64,000 bases of DNA from the NCBI GenBank assembly GCA_037903475.1, contig JBAJFG010000487.1, positions 1,922,001 through 1,986,000 on the forward strand. The letters run 5' to 3'. The stretch is from Ancylostoma caninum (lineage: Eukaryota; Nematoda; Chromadorea; Rhabditida; Ancylostomatidae). The notes under the pieces are model-generated. The model did not search any database. It was not told the DNA's origin and saw only the letters and a list, made by a program, of their open reading frames with translations. Made by a program: the position numbers and the translations under genes. Every line of letters begins with the position of its first letter. Position 1 is the first letter of the stretch. Positions 37,190-49,700 of the stretch are shown here, one piece after another.

Positions 37190-40100
37190 ATGGTGAGAAT
37201 GGAGCAGGACAACATTCTGGCCGCATCCGGCAGTCGATTCGTCTCCGATGCTTTGGACGTGGTTTGGATTCGATTTGGTGAGATTATAACTTGGGTTTGC
37301 TTTCATTGCTTGATAGGAGCACTTTGAGAATGTGCTGTAGTTTCGCGACAATTATTTTCGATAACATGAGTTGGCTGCCGCATGTCCATACTTTTAACCT
37401 GCAGTGAATTTTGAACCTTGAACCATATTTGTTTAAAACACACCAAGTTTTGGTGTTTGGTGAATTTCCGAGTTTCGCAGTACAATTAATACTGTTGTTT
37501 AGGGGGGGGGGACTTGAAACCAGTTGTTTTGGATCGAAATATCTGACTATCAGCACTTTCATACATCATCGGCGATGACAAAATAAAAAGTTCAGACCTG
37601 CTAGCGAACGGTCTTGCCGTAATTTCCAGGCATATGATAAAATGTGGTCTACATTTAACTATATTGAAGACAATCAACTAAGTGATCAGGGTCTATCGAA
37701 AGTCGAGCCATCTGCCACCTATCAGTGCCAATTTTTACTTTGCAGAGGGTGGTACGGAGCCATCACGCCTTGAGGTTACGGTAAGACGGTTTGCTAACCG
37801 GTTTGAACTTTTCATGCTGTGTGTGCGACTTCACAACATTGTTCAAAAGTTGATGGTGCACGGATCTCCACACATTGATATTGGCTTTGTGAGGTTTATC
37901 AGATTGTTGCAGCCGTCTGCTACAGCTGCTCGCTCGGCGGCTGCTGCGTATAAATGCCACCAACTAACGCAGGCGAGTCATTTTTTGAGACGCGAGCCGC
38001 GGGCTCTGAGCTCAAAAAAGTGAATATCGAAGAACTATAAATTTGTAATTGCAAGAAACCGGTGATAGCTGGATGGTTACGCATGCTTCCTTTCACATGC
38101 ACTGCAACATATGTAGCTTATTCAAGGCGCTTCGCACGAAGGACACACGTACACTCATTACCGCATGTAAGACATATGTACGTCCCATTGTTGAGTGTAA
38201 CACTACTGTTTTCTCTCCTCATAAAACGAAAGATATAAATTTATAGAGTATCCAAAATAGCTTTACAGAAACTTGCGATGCGTAGCAGTAAGCTTACCTA
38301 TCGAGAAATTTCAAATGGGGAAGAACGGAGAAATCAGTATAGCTTTCTTAGTTTGAGATGTAGAAGAATTAGAAATGATTTAGTAATGTTTTTCAAGGTA
38401 ATCACTGGAAAAACAGGAGTTTTTTCACTTTGGTCGACTCCAGAATCAGGGGTGGGAGCATGAAACTCAAGACTCCAGTTACTATAACGCAAATCAGGTC
38501 TAAGAGTTTTTCCATTAGAATTATTCGAGAAGTTAACAAATTTCTTAGCCATGATGTTGTACGCATGCCACTTCGCTCTTTCAAAAAATTAGCCACCTTG
38601 AAAGTTTGCTCAGTGACTTCTGACTAGAGTTCTTTTTTATATCTCTTTCCGGCAGCTGTTTTCATCCTTACATATAGTTAGTGTTATTATAACCAGTTAC
38701 TGCTATGTAGTTAGAAAGTGCTACATGTTGAGTCTAATACTGAAATTGTTTAGAATGTGTTTGCCGCGTGAACACTTTGTTTACGCCCTCTGTTTACGCC
38801 CTCTTAAATAAATAAATAAAAACATACCATATAAATAAAATATCATATAAATATAATCATAAAACATAAATATCATATAAAAATAACAAGTTTTTGAGTT
38901 CGTTCTGTTCAATTTTCCTCTAAACATCCGGTTATAGCGCACTTTATAGTGCATAAATAAATAAATAAATAGCATGCTAGAAAAGAGTTGCCAACAAGGA
39001 GCACTCGCTTCCCCTTGAATGCACAAAAAGTAGGGACGATACTCTTATTCGGGGAAAATTGTCTACTTTTTTCCCGTCTTTGGGGATATTACTGAAATCC
39101 TGCCCTCCATTTGAACTGCCAGAATTGCTTGAAACAAAAGGGAAATATAACTCATATTTAATGTATGTTTTCGTCCGAGAAATTCAAAATTCAGTCTTTT
39201 GACCCCTTTTCTTGTTTGACACTGAACATCTCCATGGGAGAATGGTCTTGCAAACCTATGAATAATCAAGTACATTTCTTGCAGTTTCTGATCTTGACTC
39301 GCTCAATGACTCCGAGGGCTTTCATCCTGAATTTGCTCACCAACATTTTGGTGATAAGTGAGTACTGGCTCCCTTCTCTGTTTCTATTGTTATGGATAAC
39401 TTAATTTCAGCGAAACCATTTACGGGTTTGATGATCTTGCAGTTAACTTGTTCTACTCGGATGCAAGCTTGTTCTTGTATCCCGAATTGGCGTATTCGAC
39501 TGCAGTTTCCAGCGTTGAAAAAGACATGAAGGTAAGGGTGTGGTTACTGCCTCTATGCATCTATTTTGTTAATAGTTTCGATTGTTTAAGGAAGATGACA
39601 TCATAAAGAAGCTGAAGAATCAGTTACCAAGTGATCAAATGAATATGATGGTGGATACCAAAGAACAATTTCAAGTTCTTTTAGCAAAACAGAAGAATTT
39701 TAAGCCATTTGGAGAACTAATTACGAAGTTTACTGCTAGTGAGTTTAAAAGAAACCTAATTCTCTTTTGCACTCGGTAGCAAGTAGCTTATAAGTTTTCA
39801 GAGGAGAAATGCTTCGAGTTGTACAAAATCACCGAAAGCTCGCCGGATTTCGATAATTTCCTTGGCAGAGTGCAGTCACTTGCCCTGTGGTATATTGATG
39901 CTGCGCAATACACCGACAACACTGACCCACTATGGATGCACTACTTCCTGTAAGTGGTTCCGAACCAGTTTCGTAAGTTTCACGCTCTACAATTCACTTT
40001 TAGATTCGAATCAAAGGCAAACGATGCGGGTGATGGCTCACGGGCATATTCCTTTGCTGGGTACGCATCTCTGTACAGGTTCTACGCATATCCTGAGAGA

Positions 40101-43100
40101 ATACGACCTCGTGTGGCACAAATCATGCTTCTGCCGCAGTTTAGGTGCGATCTGTTGTTTTAAAGGCTCATGTGAACTTCTTACTCTTCTAATGTGAAAG
40201 TTCTTTCTTTCTTTGTATTTGCTCTATTGACTTGTATTTTAGAAAATGTGGCATTGGCGCCAAACTCTTGAATGCAGTCTATAAAGACCTTTGCTCGATG
40301 AAGGAAGTCCTGGATGTAACTGGTGAGTTTTCAGTACTCGGCTCTTCTTACTGTTATGTACATGTCTGCTCCAATGGTGCTAACTTAAGCTGAGGATCCG
40401 GCTGACAATTTCGTCTTCCTTCGGGACTATGTTGACTGTATTAACTGCTCTAAACTTCCGGAGTTTGCTCCTGAGAAACTGAGAGGTGGCTTCACTCCTG
40501 AAATGAGAGATGCAGCACAGAATAAGCTCAAGATCAACAAGGTATGTTGCAGTGACCAAGCCAAAAGTTTTTTCTTGCATATAATGTCTGGTTTGAGGTT
40601 AAAAAGGAGATTTTGGTGATGATGTGAATATGTTTCAGAGACAATCTCGTCGTGTTTATGAAATACTGCGCCTCAGATGCACAAATATGAAGAATCCAGA
40701 TGACGCGAAGGCTTACCGGCTAGATGTTAAGAGGAGGTTGCTTTTAAGTGTTTGAATATCTTCGAATAACTCAGTGGTTTTAATATCCAGACTGGAGGCT
40801 CCGATGAGGCGGAATGAGAGGGACTGGAAGAAGATTCAGCGTGCATTGGACGACAAAGAATACGCTCAGGTTTGAAACTGTGTCTCCCACCTTCATTTGA
40901 GAACTATATTGAAATTTTATTCTGTGGTATATGAACCCACAAAAAAGCTGCGAGGCGAGGTTGTTTGGAGAAATTGGAAGGCCTACTCGTTAAGCTCGCA
41001 GAATAGTATTTGCAGCAGAAGAATATTCACTTAGTTTTGCGTTTTAAAGATGGCAGAATCTCACTGTCTCATAAAAGACTTAGCAGTATTTGTATTATAT
41101 GATCCCATTCCAACCCGTGATTGATCATCTTCACACTTCTTCACGTTGAATCATCGCAGGCCGCTACTGGCTTTCGCACGCCTTATTTGGAAATGGCAGT
41201 AGTTTCTTCGTACTATTCAGATCTACAGTCTTTCTCAAAAATTCTTGCCTCATGTGAACCGCCCGCCAGCTTAGCCACGTCACACCACGTATGAGAATGC
41301 ATAGGTGATGCGGCGCGGCTTAGCAAATGGGCGGTGAAGCATGAGGGAAGTATTTTTGAGAAGGACTGTACGCATTCTTCAACATAATTGATACTTCTTT
41401 ACCTTCTCTAATACCCCACGGCAAAATCTGTCATACCCGATTTTGGTCGCAACAGCTGATGCGGATTACTATCATGTGATTGAATAAGGCCTGTTTCATA
41501 CTTCCCTGCATCGCTGTCGTGCCACTGAGGCTGAATCATTTTCGTGCAACTGCTGTACCAGTACGTTACTTATTGTAAATTGTGTGGCAAGACATAAGAA
41601 CTTGCAACATTTCGTTATGAACAACGACGATGTTGCTGTGAAGGCCTAGTGCATTCGAGTAACTGGAAAGTTTGATATTCAAGGATATTTTAGAAATTAT
41701 CCGGAATACGGATGTTCGAGGAATGTCCAATTTCAAATTTCTACGAAAATCTACCTGATTTTGCCTCGAATAATCGAATGGAGTTTGAATATTATATGTT
41801 CGTATTATCATTTAGTATCAAACTTTTCATCATTGAAGCTTCGAAACCAGCCAGGCATTTTGAGGTTCAAACTGAGCATACAGTAAGCATGCGGAAGTGT
41901 AGGCGATATGCCGAAGAAGTTAGCATACGCCTAGCGCCAGCCAATGGCGGAGTGGATTGTAGTCTTCCGGGGTTTCTCTCTAGGCTTACATCGAAGTGGG
42001 TGGTTGGGGTGGTAGCCCGCTCTCCATGGCAGCATAGTGCCTTAGAGAAATATTCTTTTCATACACGTTGCAATCGTTGACACTTACATCTGTATATATA
42101 AAAGTGAAAGTTTGTATGTATGTGTGTGTATGTATGTAATTAATAGAAATCGCGGAGGGTGAACCGATCCGGACCAAATTTTGCATGCACATTCTTCGCG
42201 GGCCGGCGGAGGTCATAGGCTACTTTACACCTGGAATTATCTATTGATTTATCGATTATATCGATTTTATTGATTTTTCGTTATTTTTGATCAGGGGTCG
42301 GTGGGGACATGTCTTCTGGGGTTCCTCAATACGCTGAATACGAATATGATAACCATTTTGCACGAAATATTGATTTATTGATTTTATCGATTTTTCCGTT
42401 TTCGCTCGGGGACGGACAAGGACATGGCTTCTGGGGTTCCTCAATACGCTGAATACGAATATGATAACCATTTTACACGAAATATTGATTTATTGATTTT
42501 ATCGATTTTTCCACTTTCGCTCGGGGAGGGACAAAGACATGTCTTCTGGGGTTCCTCAATACGCCGAATACGAACATGACAACCACTTTGCACGAAATAT
42601 CGATTTATTGATTTTGTTGATTTTCGGCTAATCTGCCCAATGAAGCGGTCAGGACATGTCTCCTGGGGTTCCTCGATACGCTGACCACTGATATAACAAC
42701 CATTTTACACGAAATATTGATTTATTGATTTTGTTGGTTTTTGTTTTCATTTTCGCTCGGAGACGGACAAAGACATGTCTTCTGGGGTTCCTCAATACGC
42801 TGTATACGAATATGACAACCAATTTGCATGAAATATCGGTTTTTCGATTTTATTGATTTTTGGCTTTTCCGCCAAATGGACCGGTGAGGACATCTCGCCT
42901 GGGTTCCTCGATACGCTGAATATGAAAATCACTTTGTCCGAATGCATCGATGCAATGTCACCAAGGTAGCTTTGCTAACTTTCCGCCCACAAGTCGATGG
43001 GGAAGGGTCACTTGGGCTTCGCTAAAATGCTGACCACCAAATTTATGGAGATGTTTTAATGAATTTATCGGTGATGGTAATTGGTCTCAGCAGTGTGATG

Positions 43101-43547
43101 TAGCCAGGTTAGTAAAACACCCGAGCAAAGCCGGGTACGGCAGCTAGTATGAAATATAGCTAGTGCCTTGTTGAGCTCATGTACCGCGACCATAATCAAT
43201 TGCTGCCTGAAAATGACCATCAAGTTCCTTCATTACAATCACTGTCGTGCATGAAATGGAATGCATGAAATGGAAATTAACCATCATCAGCCACCATACT
43301 GACAAATAAATCCGATTAATCATCCTAACAATAAGTATGGTGGTTATCAGGTTTGGTTATATTGTTCTCATTATCCTATTTCTGCTTGTTTCACCTCATC
43401 GCTGAAGTGAAAACCCACTGAATTCAGGTAGCTGCTTCGTGCGTCAATGAAGAACAGAAAATGCAACAGTTGCAGCAGTTGTATGAAGCAGAAGTGGAGG
43501 CCTACAAGATAACAATCGAACGAATGGCTGTCCATCCAGATATTTGA
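37190..43547 (+). CDS. hat-1: Histone acetyltransferase type B catalytic subunit HAT1
   Basis: Acetylates newly made histone H4 (Lys5/Lys12) before nuclear import and deposition. Eleven exons: 37190-37277, 39285-39357, 39411-39531, 39591-39738, 39802-39949, 40004-40144, 40243-40322, 40390-40541, 40639-40736, 40791-40869, 43428-43547; 1248 nt, 415 aa, phases all consistent. Landmarks shared with human HAT1: FGDNETIYGFDDL near the N-terminus, NFKPFGELI, YAYPERIRPRVAQIMLLPQF, acetyl-CoA loop RKCGIGAKLL (about 240-249), VTAEDPADNFVFLRDYV, KINKRQSRRVYEILRL, and a C-terminal helical tail. An alternative in-frame ATG is at 37199. Intron 1 (2.0 kb) holds a LINE remnant and a foldback; the last intron (2.6 kb) holds a Helitron. 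AATAAA at 43666. Likely first gene of an operon with the next helicase gene. Confidence 0.95.
37500..37890. repeat. Foldback element in hat-1 intron 1
   Basis: 37505-37640 and 37765-37885 pair as imperfect inverted repeats (AATTACGGCAAGACCGTTCG on one strand against GGTTACGGTAAGACGGTTTG on the other). Confidence 0.6.
38050..38830 (+). mobile_element. LINE (non-LTR retrotransposon) 3'-end remnant in hat-1 intron 1
   Basis: Plus-strand pieces resemble the end of a LINE reverse transcriptase ORF: RTLITACKTYVRPIVEC (38146-38196; family pattern YKTYIRPxxEY), a stop, then QKLAMRSSKLTYREI and RIRNDLVMFFKVITGKTG (38369-38420). A later block FSIRIIREVNKFLSHDVV fits the usual LINE end (FSxRxxxxWNxLP). 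An AAATAAATAAATAAA tail follows at 38808. Broken by stops. Confidence 0.68.
41224..41371. repeat. MITE-like foldback in hat-1 last intron
   Basis: TACAGTCTTTCTCAAAAATT (41224) pairs with AGTATTTTTGAGAAGGACTGTA (to 41371); arms about 55 bp including CCTCATGTGAACCGCCC. Confidence 0.72.
42089..43147 (+). mobile_element. Complete non-autonomous Helitron in the last hat-1 intron
   Basis: Starts TCTGTATATATAAAAGTGAA right after host A (42088) and ends CGGCAGCTAG right before host T (43148), the expected A/T insertion site. A hairpin (ACCCGAGC-AAA-GCCGGGT, 43119-43136) lies 11 bp before the terminal CTAG. These are the standard Helitron ends. No RepHel coding sequence; the interior is mostly a tandem array. 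Confidence 0.88.
42245..42910 (+). repeat. Tandem array of ~117-bp units inside the Helitron
   Basis: About six imperfect copies, each containing CTGGGGTTCCTCAATACGCT, GAATACGAATATGATAACCA and a stretch of TTGATTT/ATCGATTTTT. Copies begin near 42315, 42432, 42548, 42664, 42780 and 42897. Related fragments lie at 5720-6235 and 58830-58890. Confidence 0.85.
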
Positions 43548-43665
43548 GTCGATGTAATTTTTGTTTCTTCGCTAACACTGGTTTGATCTCTTCTATGTGT
43601 TATTTCAGGCATGTCTTTGCTCTATTTGAAAGATTTTGTCATTTTTCCAGATGTTTTTCTGAGAC

Positions 43666-43771
43666 AATAAACTTGAGATTAATTGATTCTTTGTGTAACC
43701 ACCTGCTTAAAACAGCTACGTTATTTCGCTTTGTCCCAAATATTGGGCCGAAGGACGCCAATCTGCTTTAG
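43666..43771 (+). promoter_or_regulatory. Operon-type poly(A) signal and trans-splice acceptor between hat-1 and chl-1
   Basis: AATAAA (43666-43671) follows the hat-1 stop by about 120 bp. The isolated 3' splice site CTGCTTTAG ends at 43771, immediately before the ATG of the next gene. The roughly 100-bp distance from poly(A) signal to acceptor is the classic layout for SL2-type trans-splicing inside nematode operons (known from C. elegans). That the two genes are co-transcribed is inferred. Confidence 0.7.
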
Positions 43772-46700
43772 ATGGACGAGTTTTCGTTCCCATTTCCTCC
43801 ATATGACATACAGCTGAATCTAATGAGAGAGATTAAGCAATGCATAGCGAATGAACAGGTCTGCTGTTGTTCCAACTCGAGTAGAAGGTGGATACCATCG
43901 GCTTTTTATTTTAGGTTGGAATCTTCGAATCTCCTACCGGAACAGGGAAATCTTTAAGCGTGCTGTGCGCGACCATGACATGGCTGGAAGAGTTCGAGAA
44001 AGAAACCGAGGAAGCTCTGATCAGAGACTCGAATCTCAAAGAGAGCGTTGAGGACTCCGGTAATTGTATATGTCATTGCAGGGGAAAAAAGGGAGAAATG
44101 TGAAATTGCCTGGAGAACCAGTTAATAGACCTGGAACGACATCTTTTTTTTCAACTTGTATCTTCTTTACATCAGTAGGGCTGTTCAGAATTATTTGAAT
44201 GTAGACGGCTTCTTGCTTGCAGCCTAACTGTACCCAATCTTTGTTCAATACCGATGCTAGTGTGAAGGATTCTTCAGTGGAAGTTCATGGTTAACTACGA
44301 AGTTCTTTTAGATTGGATGGCTGCTTACAAAAAGAAGTTAGAAATCATGAAAATCAAGGATGAGGCCTACGACAAATTGAAATCGATAGAGAAGATCAAA
44401 AGCAGATTGGCAGATGCAAAGGCTGGCCTGGTTAAGCGGGACCGAAAGCGTCGCCATGCCGACACCCAGTCTTCAGAAGGAAGCAAAAACGAGGAGGATC
44501 TTGAGGTAGGGTTGTTCCCAGTCAGTCATCTCATTGATCAAAATCATTGTTGCAACTTTGTCTCTAGTTAACTTGACTTCACTTGCTGCGACTACTATTA
44601 TCATGATCTCTTGCCTCTAATCAATCTACGATCATTGTTGTCCATCTCATTGTTTGATAATTTCCTTGGGAACTACTGATGAAAGGGTCATCAACCCCGG
44701 GGCACCAAGGAAGTCACACAACCGGTCCTAGCACCGAGACCGGAAGTGTAGAAAAAAGCTTCTTGAAAATCTCTATTAGGAATTGGATCTGTGGCTTCAC
44801 TCCTATTTTCTCATTGCACAATATTTTAGAAACTACGAGAGCTAATTTGATACTTTTATCACAGCAGTTTCGTTTCGCACTGCTTGGCCACTTCAGTGCA
44901 CACATGTGCTTGTTCCATGAATGCAATGTAGGAACAGGTCACTATTTTTAGACAGCGTTCCGTCTAGTGAAGAGTAGTACTGGGACGTATGCGCGATATG
45001 TGAATAGCCAAACTCATGCGCCTTTTTTTACAATTTTTCTATCCGAAGAGAACCTTCAGAAGACGGTGATCCATTATTTTTCACACGTTTTTTTCTCAAT
45101 AGTGCAGAAAAAACCAGTTTTCGAACCCCTTCTCTCATGGGAAATTCTTGATGGGGCCATCTACCGCAAGTTGGTGACTGTGCAGGTGCAGGTGACATTG
45201 ATCGTTAATATCCAGCGCCACATTGTGGCAGGTAGCTGAATGGGCATCTCGAGTTCTCTATTGCAGAATAGGCTCGAAAACGTGTTTCTCTGCACTTTTG
45301 TGAGAATCCAGGTATATCATTTTGATCAGCGGCACCCAAAAATTCTTCTTGTGAAAATATCTCGAAAAAGAATCGAGGTGAGACACTGTCTTTAGGATGG
45401 TATTCAATTCTTTCTTTATAACTTATCAAACTGTACCATCCAGATTTATACCCCTTAATTGGCGATCGGAAACGCAGAAGATACACTTTGAGAGACGACT
45501 TGCTTCTGAATATGGTGCACTTTTTAAGGAATGTGCTCCACCGGATGACTACGCTTCTGACGAAGAGATAGGCTCAGAAAAGGAGGAGTCTTTGAAGGTT
45601 GTCAAAGTGTTCTACGCTTCACGAACGCACTCACAACTGGAACAGCTGCTGGACGAGTTGAAAAAGACAAGGTAGGTCTTTTTTTTGTTTATTCTCAGTC
45701 TTTATCTTTCGTTTAGTCTTCATTGTGAAGGCAGTGTTGGAGGCTTCATCGGAGGAGATGAAGAGAAATGAAGGGATTGCAGTGAAGTTTACAGTTTAGA
45801 AATATACCAGGCTCTATACAGGGTGCGGCTTAAATACTATGTCAAACTTTGTCGCAAATTTCATCCCCATTGCGAAAAAGCTCTTCGCCCTAAATTTCAT
45901 ATCTGAAATTGCTATCCCTTTCTTTGCATTACCTCCTCGTTTAGTAACCTCACATCTACATTGCACGTCATAACAAGTCCAAATTTGAAAGGAACCAAGA
46001 TCGAGCTATGAAGCATCACCGTGCAATCTTTTTTCTTGGTCGCCTATTTTTTGCAGCAATATAACTGCACAGTCCAATTTGCAGTGCGATACTCTGCTGT
46101 TGAAGGGCTGTCCCCATATGCATGCCAGACGGATGTCGCAGTTCTAGTTTTCGAGAAAACTCACGAGAAACGAACTCGTTGCAAAAATGCGAGGTAGGAG
46201 AGTTAGGTGCACACAGAGCCGTGATCTTTGCAGAGGGCGATTAATTCACCTGCTAATGAGGAAGTCCAGACGGAACACTACAAGCACTAGGAGCAGCATG
46301 TTCACAACGAAGCGCGTCAGCACGAGAGAAGGCAGAATTTAGTTATGTTACCTTGGAGGGCCGCAAAAGTTAAGCACCTTAGGACAATGATCTTTTTTTC
46401 AATGTGGGACAGAGCTTCATCAGCGAAAATCGCGTAGTGTAAGGGCAGTTCTCCAAGACATCAGATGGGGTAGGAAAGGCCTCTCTTGCAGATCACATCT
46501 GGCCTGTATCATCACTGGAGCTGATGTTACTGAAAGTGACCATAAGCCTCAGGTCGATGTTGAATTAAAGTTGGAAAAACAGCTCTTTCCTGGAAAAAAG
46601 GGTAGTTTAGTAAAGAAGGTATAGCTGCTAGTTCATCTATTAAAAATGGGTCCGCTAGGACAGCAGTGCTTCAAGAAACGAGGCGCGGAAGAAAAAGTGA

Positions 46701-49700
46701 CCGTTTGTGCACCAACTCCACGAACTCATACCGGCAGAGGAATCGTGTGCAAACTTCCTTGACATCGATCGTATGGATGTGTCAACTGGTAATCCTAGAG
46801 ATGTGGACATGCGCTCACTAACCCACTGCTGCCACTTATCTGGGATCACTCATAGGAAAGAAGGAACAAGAAAACCTCCAAAATTTTTTTCGGGCCTCAG
46901 TGGTCGTACATGCTTTAGGTGTAACCTCCGTCGCGAAGGCAGAAGGAGACCAGGTTAGACGTATCCCAGTGTGTTTAATTTCTAAGAGTTTAGGTAAATA
47001 ATACTGAAGAGGAATTAGAGTTTCAGCTTCTGTGACAAAAGTTATTCACAAATATTTTTGACACAGTATTTATGCCGCACCCTGTAATTACTCAACTTCC
47101 ATGTTTGTGCTTACTACAAAAAAATTCTTCCCATCGTTTTCTTTCACAAAAAGCAAAAATTCAGTGTCTTCTAGTTGCTGCAGATACTTTCTGATCTGAA
47201 AGCGAAAATTGTTTTCACCTAGCTGAAGTTAAAGCGTTCTCGCCTTCGTTCGACCCTGTGAAAACCAAAGAAAATAAGTGATTCTTTTTCCTAATAAAAC
47301 CCCGTCACCTGGCAGCTATTTGCTTTGTCATGCTCCAGGTTTCCTTTGAGAATATACAAATTCACCAATTCGGTTCTCTTCTTCTTTTTTGATGTGATTA
47401 AAATTGAAAAGTCTCGTCTATGCCAGTGCTGCAGTGTAGAAAACAATTAGTATGAAGAAGAAAAAAAAACACTATTACACGCTCCAGATTCGCTCCACGT
47501 GTGATCACTGCAGCGTCGCGGCAGGCGCTATGTGCTAATGAAAATGTTCGGCGTTTGAAGTTCAGCCATCTCATTAATGAAAAATGCATGGAGCTACGGA
47601 AAGGCTGTTCCACTGAGGGAAAACGCGCAAAAATTGATGGCAAAGAGGTATGGGACCACTTATGTGTGTATGGTCATTTTATCACCTTGTTGGTCAAATT
47701 TTTCTTCCTTTTTCAGAATTGCAGTACCAGTAAGAAGTCGTCCTGCAAGTGTCCTTATTATAAATCGGATTCGATTGAAGAGTTATCTAATGAGGTGCTT
47801 GCCGGTGCGATTACACGACCAAGTCAGGTAAACAGATTTGTGTAGGGTAGACATTTACAACCAGACCGCCACCCTTGTAGTTCAAATAACCCAGATTGAC
47901 GTGATGGGGTCTAGATACTGTAGAAACGGAATACGGTATGACGTGATGGGGTCTAGATACTGTAGAAACGGAATACGGTACAACTGGTTGGGCATTTCAT
48001 TAACAGGAGGAGTTGTGAATCATCAGCTTTGCAAATAGTGGCAGTTTTAGGTGGTGGAACGTGGAAAACAGCTTGTTGCTTGTCCATATTTTGCAACGAG
48101 ATTGTCCGTGCCGCTGTGCCAACTAGTTTTGTTACCTTATCAGGTGAGCAGTTTAATACAAGTGTTCACTTCGGACCTACTTCTGTGTAAGTTCATGTAT
48201 GATTTAGCGGAAATACAGCGTATCCTCTTGTCTGCAAGATTTTACCTGATAGTGAACTACACTTTAGGTTGTACGATTGTTCTGTAGTTCGCACTAAAAT
48301 GACCACATCGAATGGGTTTTAATCTCCAGAACTACCACAGACAGGCTTACAAACCTTAAATTCAAAGCTTTAAAGCAAAAAGCACTGAGGGTTCTAATTG
48401 CAGCATCAGTGACTGGAAATGACTAGCTGAACAGTTTTCTAATGAATGAACATTCAGGTGGTCCTTCATGCTAGCACTCGAGCCGCCTGGGGAATCGACC
48501 TGAAGGGGAATGTCCTTGTCCTCGATGAAGCACACAATGTGTTGGAGACCATAGGCAAGGCAATTTTTTTCATGACCGGCGGATTTTTCTCGAATTCCGC
48601 TCAACATCTGTATTTCAGGAGCATTGTATTCAGCTGAGGTTACCTCGATATCGACTACGCTGGCGTTGTCTCTGATCCGTGAGTACATCGACACTTACAG
48701 GTTCGTCTTTTTATAAACACAATCAGCTAATCATAGTATTGGTAAATGCGGAGGAACGTCGCACATACAAATCACTGCCTATCAGTGGCAGGCGCAGGGG
48801 GGGGGGGGGCTTTTTGAAATTACTTTACAATACATATAAAAATCTTGTATTGGTTTGTTTTTATTTGTTTATTTTTAATACTTTTTAATGTAGTTTCCAT
48901 TAATTATTTATTATTATAACTACTATTTTAATAAATTTTATTTTCCGTCTGGATCCCCAAAACGGTGGAGACCCCACTTTTTTCCCCACCCCCCCCCCCC
49001 TCCCGCCCACTTTCTGCGTCCGCCACTGCTGCCTATGTTCTCTGGTTTACGTTGAGCTATAGAACTAGTCCCTTGTAATAAGGCCTCTCTGGAGGTTGAT
49101 GTATTCCGACTGATCATGTTCATTCTCTTATTTGAAGTTCGAGTATGGAAATTTGATCGGACTAGGGTTTTGATATTTTTCGATAATTTTTGCAATAAAT
49201 CATGTGTTCAGTTTCGGTTGATGTGTCATTAAGGTGCAGAATATCTTATGTATGGAAATAATGCTGGAGTTTTGAGATCAGCTGGTCCCAAGCCGGTTGA
49301 CTGTATTTGATATTCCTATTACAGATCTCGATTGAAGGCCAAGAATCTCATGTATGTAAAGCAAATTTTGGCTGTGGTGGCTGCTATGGATCATTATCTG
49401 CACAAAAGTATCAATGGCGCCGATGAGGTCTTAACTATACAAGGCCTTTTAATAGCGGCAAGTTTTTTTTTTGTTATTTTCTACGATTTGAAGTTTTACT
49501 CATGGCTTTTTCTCGTCTCTGTAGACGGATCTCTATTTTGCTCACAAACTTTCTTGTTCCATGTCATTATTCTAATTATTTGGGAGCTAAATTGCTCAAA
49601 TTATTACCTCTCAGTTGTATCGTTATCTGAGATATAGACTGCAGATAACAACAAACACGGACAATGTGGCATTTCCCACTTGTCCGCAACTACAGTCAAG

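Noticed and set aside
49525..49560. Extra chl-1 exon after an apparent GC donor at 49458
   Set aside because: No later donor keeps frame. Ending exon 10 at 49461 and resuming at 49997 gives a gap-free match to DDX11 (TIQGLL...DVNLFK), so this stretch is intron.
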